NCBI RefSeq assembly: GCF_036711975.1
Contig: NC_091968.1
Span: 558,001-622,000 of the forward strand
Reading direction: 5' to 3'
DNA length: 64,000 nt
Source of the DNA: Onthophagus taurus
Taxonomy: Eukaryota > Arthropoda > Insecta > Coleoptera > Scarabaeidae
Shown piece after piece: positions 57,017 to 64,000 of the stretch. A model generated the notes under the pieces. The model was not told the origin of the DNA, searched no databases, and worked only from the letters and a program-made list of their open reading frames with translations. The position numbers and the translations under genes are program-made. The stretch's first letter is position 1. Every line of letters starts with the position of its first letter.

Positions 57017-57904
57017 GTTTGGCCACCGGCGGGGGAAGGCGCACTCACTACGCGAACTGTACGGCGGCGTTTGGTAGATAGTGGACTGCGCGCGCGTCGT
57101 GCGATACAGCGGATTCCAGTAACACTCGAGCACCGTAGCATACGTCACGAGGGGGTCGACGCTAGGCATTAGTAGGTTGCCGAGTAGAGGGACATTTTGT
57201 TTTCCGACGAATCAAGATTCGAATTGAGCACCGGTGATGCGCGAATTTTAGTTCGTCGGAGCCGTGGTGATCGTCTACTCGAGCAGTGTGTGCAAGAGCG
57301 CCTTATCCACCGACAACCGAGCATTATGGTATGGGGTGCGATTACATATGCTGGACGTACACGTCTGCTGCGTGTATAGCAGACCATGACGGGTCAACGA
57401 TACGTAGATGAGGTACTACGGTCCGTTGTGCTTCCCTACGTTCGGCGGCTCCCATGTCTGCTATACATGCACGACAACGGACGTGTTGTACAGACGTTTG
57501 TGGAAGAGCACCGTATACGAATGCTTCCATGGCTAGCTCGGTTTCCGCATCTGAATCCGATCGAACATGTTTGGGACATGACTGGTCGGAGACTTCTACG
57601 TTATCCGGCTTCCTCGGCTAACGTTGAGGAGCTATGGAGGCGAGTTGAGGTGGCATGGTTGGCCATCCCTCTCGCTACAATATAGCGACTTATAGACTCC
57701 ATGCCACGTCGTGTAGCGATGGTACGCGAAGCTCACGGGGGATACTCTCGCTATTGATGTTTCTCCTCCCAGCAGAGTTGTGCCGTTCTCCATGTGAGAG
57801 TAAGTTATACTACTTTAGTACTACTTAGAAACCAAATTTTATTGCGCTAGATACACGCGTTCAGATAATACAGGGTGTGCTCGTGAATTATTTCCAACAG
57901 TGTA

Positions 57905-58130
57905 ATTTAATTAAACATTAATAATAATATTTATTATCCCAATGGAAATACATTGTTCCCAAAGTGGTATAATATTAGTTAACCTAAAGTTTTGAAAGAA
58001 ATGCACGCAGAAAACTTAAAGCAATATTAAAGTACTAGAGACACATAAGCTATAAGGAAGAACAGTACTAAAAGTATTAATGTGATAGAAACAGAAAATT
58101 ATATTTTGAAAAATAATACAGACTTGGTCG
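57905..58130. other. Drosha intron remnant, unassigned
   Basis: AT-rich stretch between the Tc1 element and the non-LTR relic. No coding or repeat structure was recognised. Confidence 0.4.
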
Positions 58131-58339
58131 TATTCGCCACTCGCATCAACTTGTTAATGGGGGAATTAGAACCTTTTAAAGAAGAATTTTAGTATTAGCA
58201 TGATTTAGGGTAAACACATTAAAAACGCGAGCACTTAAGTCGTGTGTCAAAAAAGTCGAAGACCAAACGTTACACCAGTATTCAGGTTTACTTAATACAG
58301 GCGTAAAGTAAAGAGTATAAGAGAGCAATCGCAACCAAA

Positions 58340-59480
58340 TTTCTCCAGTTTCATCGTGAACAACGAAAGATCCAAACAGTCAAATGCTCGTGAGAAATCA
58401 GTGTAAACTACATCAACTTGTCCACGACGATCCAGTGCGGCAGATACATATTGAGCAAAATTTAGTAAATTAATGGTAAGATATGGTAAGATTTACCTCT
58501 GTGGAAGCCATGCTGACATTCTCAGATTCGTGCCTTAGTGTAGAATTCAATTTTGGATGCTACAATTTATTCAAATAGCTTTGCAGTTATTTATGATGGC
58601 TATTGGCCGATAATTCGCTACATAGCACTTATCTCATTCAACCATTTCGTCGCAACTGATTTCGGAGATACCAAAGGTGACAAAATTAGTATCATAACCA
58701 GCGTGATCGTTAGCAGTAAGTTCAATTGATGCAGGACAGTACATAGTCCCAAAATGGTCGGTCAACATAGTCTGAAACTTGTGCGATGATATCTGCAATG
58801 AGTTTTTCTATACAATTTATGGTGGTGTTTTTTTAATCTAAGCATTACATATACAGGAAATTTCGACCTTGCATGCTTGCCCTCAGGTTTAGGTACATGA
58901 GTGTCCAAGACGTTGTATAATGGTTCATAAAAAACATTACAGGATTGTTGAATCGATGATAACGTAAATAAATGAGGCCAGTTGATGTTCAGCAGTGCCT
59001 CGTACTTCTTGAAGCAGTACCGGGTGTCGCGGTATACATCTTCAGCTATGTAAACTCTGAGTGTGTAATTTGAAGACTCAAGTTTCAGGAAGCAAGTACC
59101 AAATCCAGAGTTCTATTCATTACATTATTTAATTGCAGAAAGTCATTATAACTAAGAAAATTGGAAAGAGTAGTGGCTCGCTCATCATTCGCAGCGTCAA
59201 GTGACGGAATATTAAAATCACCCATGACTATGGTATCCAAAGACTTATCGAACATTAATTCAACGTAATCGAAGGTGTGGCTATATATTTCTCCAGGTGT
59301 GGCAGGTGGGAAATAACAGACAACAATGTTAAAAGCTGATTTCATCTTTTTAAAGTCAATTCGTACAGCTATTAAGTCAATTGATTCAATAGGACAGGAG
59401 GCAATCATGATATTCGAAGTAGCAACTCCGGAATTAATGGCCAGTACCCGCTACGGAGAGGTCGATTACATCTAAAAACG
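58340..59480 (-). pseudogene. ORF2 relic: endonuclease and reverse transcriptase
   Basis: The AP-type endonuclease is recognisable at 59,085-59,408 (AVRIDFKKMKSAFNIVVCYF, VMGDFNIPSLDAAND, then RTLDLVLAS). The part from 59,080 to 58,500 is badly degraded. The RT palm YTDFSRAFDCLD is at about 58,390. Frames are broken throughout. Confidence 0.75.
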
Positions 59481-59621
59481 TCATACATCAAAGTCTGATG
59501 CATCGATCGAAGTAAAAAAATTCATTGATTTTTGTATTCAATCCGTGTGTATTTTGGTAGTATATGTTGTACTCTCTCCTTTACGAAGTAACTAATTATT
59601 CTTAACAATTAATGAACTATA

Positions 59622-60328
59622 CCGGGTGTAACAGGATCATGGTACACCCCCCGTATGTCCTTTAGTTTTGAAGATAATTGATTCAAATTTGGGGCATCCT
59701 ATACGCATGATAAGAGACACTTTTTGACATAGAATTAATTTTTTTTTCAATTCCGGTTTCGTCGGAAGTGACACTAACTTTAGATTTTTAAATGGAACAT
59801 CCTGTATATTATTACATTTTTGAAATCTGAATAATTTTCTGAATCCAATGGTACCACATAAGTGACATTTCAAACGTCAATATTTTTTAGAATTTAGATT
59901 TAATTTTCAATTTAAGTGTCCATGAGAGTTCCGTTTTATTCTAATTAACCCGTCTAATGCTAGAAAAATCTAAATTCCGTCATTTTGATGAATTTTATTT
60001 GCACATAAATCACGTAATTTGGTATTTTTGGCGGAATTTAGATTTTTCTAGCATTAGACGGATTAATTAGAATAAAACGTAACTCTCGTGGCACACTTCA
60101 ATGGAAAAAACATTAAATTCTAAAAAATATTGACGTTTGAAATGTCACTTATGTGGTACTTATTGGATTCAGAAAATTATTCAAATTTCAAAAATTTAAT
60201 AATATACAGGGTGTTCCATTTAAAAATCTAAAGTTAGTGTCACTTCCGGCGAAACCGGAATTGAAAAAAAAATTACTTGTATGTCAAAAAGTGTCTCTTA
60301 TCATGTGTATAGTTACTGTTACACCCAG
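59622..60328. mobile_element. Foldback element, 707 bp, TA-flanked
   Basis: It starts CCGGGTGTAACAGGATC and ends GTTACTGTTACACCCAG, with TA at both sides. The two halves are inverted copies of each other along nearly the whole length: GACATTTCAAACGTCAATAT near 59,865 faces ATATTGACGTTTGAAATGTC near 60,127, and the centre near 59,990-60,000 is itself palindromic. It interrupts ORF1 of the non-LTR relic. Confidence 0.85.
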
Positions 60329-60876
60329 TATTCTTAAATCATTTTCACCACTTTCAGAACGACGTTTGAGGTCAGCACGTATATTGCGCTCATATTCCTG
60401 TTGTCTTGGTGTTCGATCACTATTGATGTAAATTTTTTTTAAATTGACTGAGTTACGTAACTCTTTAGCTCGTTTTACCACCATATTGCTATCAGATATA
60501 CTGTCGAACATTTAATGAGTCTTGGACAAGTAATTGTTACAGAAGGTGGTTTTCCCAATCTAAAGACTTTTACAGTATGAGGAGACACTTGAATAAAGTC
60601 TCTGAGTATAGCCTGAACTGTGTCTTTAGTAGAGTTGTCGTCGGTCTCAGCTACATTTGAAATCAGGCCCGGTTCTACCGAGCGTGCGAAGCGTGCATGC
60701 ACGAAGGCGGCCGAACATACAGGGCGGCCGGCCGTCATATGCACAGACGAAATATTAAAAAAAAACCATATTGAAATATTCAGTTTGCGCCGAAAGTAAA
60801 ACTACACCGTGCTACCAACCATAAATAAAAAAAATTGGTTCTGATTTTTTTGTTGGCAACAATTACCTCTTTTAAG

Positions 60877-61016
60877 GCCCACTTTTACCACCTCTTGATA
60901 AATTTATCCGATAGATAAATTGGCGCTCTTAGCCAATAAGAGCGCTTAAAACCGCTGTAACCATGGTAATTACCTATCGGTTAAATTTATCAAGAGGTGG
61001 TAAAAGTGGGCCTTAG
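60877..61016. mobile_element. TA-flanked MITE of about 140 bp inside the hAT element
   Basis: Inverted termini AGGCCCACTTTTACCACCTC and GAGGTGGTAAAAGTGGGCCT are perfect over more than 30 bp. TA lies on both sides. The inside also pairs in part (CGCTCTTAGCC facing AAGAGCG), so the whole folds into a hairpin. Confidence 0.8.
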
Positions 61017-61270
61017 TAAAATTTAAAATCGTTAAAAATGTTTCCTAACCGGTCAGCGCTAACCTCTAAATCGGTTACGGCTGTGATTAAGTTGGCATCC
61101 CAAACCCACCATTGTTTCCCAAATGTTCAATGTATTAATATTTGGTTTATTAACTTAGTTTATTGTGAAAAACCTGCCGATTCGACGAAGGTAAATAAAA
61201 TTCCTATTTACTTAGACACTAAGTTAACTAAGGTGGATATTATTTCTTAACATAAGCATAAAGATCGAAG

Positions 61271-63510
61271 ATGTCAGAAAGGAAGACAAAGCGTGAATCT
61301 GGTGCTTTTTATAGAAAGCGTAAAGCGGAAAAAGATAAGCAAGAAGAAAAATTACGAAGTTCTATGCTTAAGTTTGTTAAGTTAGATGAAGATAATAATC
61401 CAGTTTCGACTTCAGCGAGGAATTTTCCTATCGACGAAGCAACATCTGATAATATTAGTAACATTACTATCCCAACTGATGACATTACCAGTATTACTAC
61501 TAGTCCTGCAAGTTCCGCGTATGAAAAAAAAAAATACTGAAATAGAAATTGATAATGTATCTTCGACCTCATCATCTATAAATCTACACGACCCCTCTAC
61601 TTGGCCAGCAATAATCAATAACCGATTATTGGAAATTCTCGTTGAAAAAGGACCTCCATCGCTTCAACAAAATATAAAATTTCCTACAAACACAGACAGC
61701 GATGGAAGATCGTTTTCACCGTCACAATACTTATGAATATTACCAAAAAAGAAACTGGTTGGTGTACTCACTCAAGGCAAACAGCACATTTTGTTATTGT
61801 TGCAAATTATTTTCCATTAAATCAATGAAATTAACAGGAAAAGACGGATTTTCTGATTGGCGACATTTGGCTACACAATTATCCCGACATGAATCAAGTA
61901 TTGATCATATGTTCAATTATCAAAAGTGGAATGAATTGAAAAAAAGACTTACTAAGAATTGTACTATAGACTGTGAACAACAACGATATTTTGAGTCGGA
62001 GAAAAGAAGATGGCGTGATATTATCACCAGAATTGTTGCAATTGTACAGTATTTAGCAGGACAATGTTTAGCTTTTAGAGGTGATTCTGATGTATTATAT
62101 GAACGAAATAACGGAAATTTTCTAAAAGGTATAGAAATGCTGGCGAAATTTGATCCAATTATTTCAAATCATATCAATTCAATATTCAAAAAAGTAAGAA
62201 GTACAGTTACATGCCTCATTACCTAGGACACTCTTTCCAAAATGAAATTATTACAGAACTGGCTAATTCGATAAAAACAAAAATTCAAGAGTTAATAAAA
62301 AATCGAAATATTTTTCTGTTATTTTAGATTGTACGCCAGATGTAACGCATGTTGAACAAATTTCTTTTGTAGCCAGAATAGTGGATATGAGTACATCTCC
62401 TATTGAAATTAAAGAACTATTTCTTGGGTTCTATCCAGTATTGGATGCAACTGGAGAAGGATTGTTTAATTTCTTTACAAATGAATTATTAAGTACTTAT
62501 GATTTAGATGTACAAAACATACGTGGCCAAGGATATGATAACGGTTCCAACATGAAGGGGAAAAAGAGTGGTCTGCAATGTAGACTTAAGAATGTAACCT
62601 AAGGGCTATGTTGAAAGTTGCAGCAAATGCTTTATTAAACAATATATCTACTTTTAAATTTATTTGCTCAATTTTAATATGGGATGATATTCTTTCAAAT
62701 ATTAATATTGCCAGTAAGCTACTACAATCGTCCACAACAACAATTAATGAATTTCTGAAATCACTCAACAAAATTATTGACTTCTTAAATTCATCTAGGT
62801 GTGATGCAGCTTTCAATAAGTATATTAACGATGCTACAACATTAGCAACCGATCTAGATATAGAGATAGAATTTCCTTTGGAGAGGCAGAAAAAAAAAGT
62901 TCGTATTTTCGATTATGAATGCCATGATGAACGGATTCAAGATCCAAAATTATTGTTTAAAGTGGAATTTTATTTTACACTTTTGGACACAGCTCTAAAT
63001 TCTATTCAAGAAAGATTTACTTCGTTAAATGACTGCAACGCATTGTTCAAATTTTTAATTGAATTCAGAAATATGTCTGAAGATGATCTAAGAAAATCTT
63101 GTGCAGACTTTGATATAGCTTTGCCAGTTCGAAATAACGATGATATCTCTAGGGATGTTGACGGTGAAGATTTGTACAACGAATTGATAATGTACAAAAT
63201 ACTTAATGAGGATGTTACCGACCCTTTAAAGAATTTACAATTCATTCAAACCAGTGGTTTAATTTCATCCTTTTCCAATTTTTCTGTTGCCTTGAGAATA
63301 TATTTAACACTACCAGTCACAGTTGCAACAGGTGAAAGGAGTTTTTCTAAGTTAAAATTAATTAAATCATATTTAAGATCATCTATGTGCCAAGAGAAAC
63401 TTAGTAACTTAAGTTTAGTAGCAATAGAAAAAGAATTGTCAGAAGAAATTAATTTAGATACCGTTATTGACGAACTTGCAAATAAAAAAGCACGAAAAGT
63501 GCAATTTTAG
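61271..63510 (+). pseudogene. hAT transposase (ZMYM1/TTF-type), frameshifted and internally deleted
   Basis: Pieces in order: a basic N-terminus MSERKTKRESGAFYRKRKAE; DPSTWPAIINNRLLEILVEK in another frame; a TTF-type zinc finger segment FHRHNTYEYYQKRNWLVYSL, NSTFCYCCKLF and WRHLATQLSRHESSIDH; DUF4371-like FSVILDCTPDVTHVEQISFV and NIRGQGYDNGSNMKGKKSGL; then a jump to the C-terminal 300-residue frame (62,608-63,510) ending in the hAT dimerisation region ALRIYLTLPVTVATGERSFS, KLKLIKSYLRSSM. The join near 62,600 lacks a central segment, so part of the insertion domain is deleted. At least two frameshifts precede it. Confidence 0.88.
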
Positions 63511-64000
63511 TGCAATAAGTTTTTTAGTTTTTGAAAATTTTTTTAACTATTTGAGTTTTAAGCGATAAAGTAAACGTGTGTTAAACATCAAATCAATTTT
63601 TATTCATTCCTTTATCAATTCCTTATTGTTAAGAAAAAATTAAAAATGCGCTACAATTAATAATAAATACAAGATCTTTAAAAAGGTGGCTTTGTCGGGG
63701 GCGGCTGAAATTAAATGGCACGATAATGACTTCATCCCTAGAACCGGGCCTGTTTGAAATTATGACATTGCGCGCACTCCGTTCACGTTCAGTTATCTCG
63801 TTGATCACTTCATCGATCGTATTTTGAGATAATACTTTGGCACTTTACTTATCTCGCAATTCAGACACCGATTCGGATAAATTTTTCAATTGAGCTACGA
63901 GATCGTTTATAACAGTCTTAAGGGCTTGCAGAGGATTATCGCATTTTACGCAAGTATCACAAGGCCATTTAATAGTCGTTCGAGAACGCAATAATCGCGA

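Larger units (their letters stand above)
55693..57685 (+). pseudogene. Tc1 transposase, broken by insertion and stops
   Basis: The first part (to 55,950) has an HTH: SRYLSEFERRMFVGMHIEGL, then SFCEIARRLERSLSAVQRAW, then a stop. After the insertion the catalytic part reads MFSDESRFELS (first Asp), QPSIMVWGAITYAGRTRLL, stop, YMHDNGRVVQTFVEE (second Asp) and PHLNPIEHVWD (Glu), typical DD34E. Pro-Asp is replaced by Pro-His before LNPIEH. Several stops show that it is inactive. Confidence 0.85.
55560..57902 (+). mobile_element. Tc1-type (DD34E) transposon in a drosha intron
   Basis: The ends CACTGTTGGAAATAATTCAC and GTGAATTATTTCCAACAGTG are near-perfect inverted repeats, with TA on both sides (55,558-55,559 and 57,903-57,904). 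The transposase gene is on the plus strand and is split by MITE B. Total length is 2,343 bp, of which about 956 bp are the later insertion. Confidence 0.9.
60664..63752 (+). mobile_element. hAT transposon (ZMYM1-like group) with perfect 8-bp duplication
   Basis: The ends CAGGCCCGGTTCTACCG and the inverse of CAGGCCCGGTTCTAGGG give terminal repeats of 14 bp. TTTGAAAT flanks both sides (60,656-60,663 and 63,753-63,760). Total length is 3,089 bp. It carries one broken transposase gene on the plus strand and a mariner-type MITE near its left end. The clean duplication and near-intact gene make it one of the younger insertions here. Confidence 0.93.
58131..64000 (-). mobile_element. Degenerate non-LTR retrotransposon with two inserted elements, running off the window
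   Basis: Read on the minus strand from the right edge. ORF1: PCDTCVKCDNPLQALKTVIN, then after a stop NTIDEVINEITERERSARN, VIISNVAETDDNSTKDTVQA, SPHTVKVFRLGK and SDRTPRQQEYERNIRADLKR. ORF2: endonuclease around 59,480-59,085 with VMGDFNIPSLD, and RT around 58,500-58,340 with DVVYTDFSRAFDCLDL. ORF1 is split by the hAT element (60,664-63,752) and by a foldback (59,622-60,328); removing each restores the frame nearly perfectly. A Jockey/CR1-like type is suggested. The 3' end near 58,131 is uncertain. Confidence 0.78.

Noticed and set aside
55733-57387. Minus-strand frames opposite the Tc1 transposase
   Set aside because: Antisense of DD34E transposase codons.

Overview
The window looks like an insect nuclear chromosome, AT-rich and dense in transposons, with short GT-AG introns. 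A beetle is my best guess, from general impression only. No bacterial or organellar features and no RNA genes were seen. Exon boundaries below were read by eye from splice sites, reading phase and recalled family sequences; none was aligned with software.

Left third (1-28,700): the BET bromodomain gene fs(1)h (Brd2/3/4 family) lies on the minus strand, from a CpG-rich promoter-like region near 28 kb to its penultimate coding exon at 451. Ten coding exons join in phase to 1,373 codons covering both bromodomains, the ET domain, a Ser-rich tract and the C-terminal coiled region; the last short exon lies off the left edge. Its introns hold a palindromic satellite interrupted by a Tc1/mariner element with a clean TA duplication, two broken piggyBac copies, a foldback element and a mariner relic with about 0.6 kb inverted repeats.

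Middle (28,800-40,700): HSD17B8 (short-chain dehydrogenase, minus) and BMS1 (40S ribosome-assembly GTPase, plus) are divergent, with 320 bp between start codons. The second BMS1 exon is 7 kb from the first, and that intron carries the same palindromic satellite as fs(1)h, a nest of insertions about four layers deep, an unclassified transposase relic and a 5'-truncated non-LTR retrotransposon.

Right-centre (40,800-55,600): a 3-kb DNA transposon of uncertain superfamily; a secreted peptidoglycan recognition protein with a kappaB-like site and TATA box; a predicted GPI-anchored protein with three six-cysteine modules; ZNF277; and, convergent with it, the last exons of drosha. A 0.5-kb tandem duplication across the boundary of the cysteine-module gene and ZNF277 was later split by a 6.9-kb P-element-like composite with an 8-bp target duplication.

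Right end (55,600-64,000): apparently a drosha intron filled with repeats: a Tc1 (DD34E) element carrying a MITE that itself carries a retroelement, a degenerate non-LTR element, a foldback, and a 3.1-kb hAT element with a perfect 8-bp target duplication.

The host genes are conserved housekeeping or immune genes and do not form one pathway. No clear new enzymatic system was found. The most unusual material is the palindromic satellite shared by two gene introns, two MITE families with CAAGG ends and 9-bp target duplications, and the unclassified transposon at 40.8-43.8 kb.
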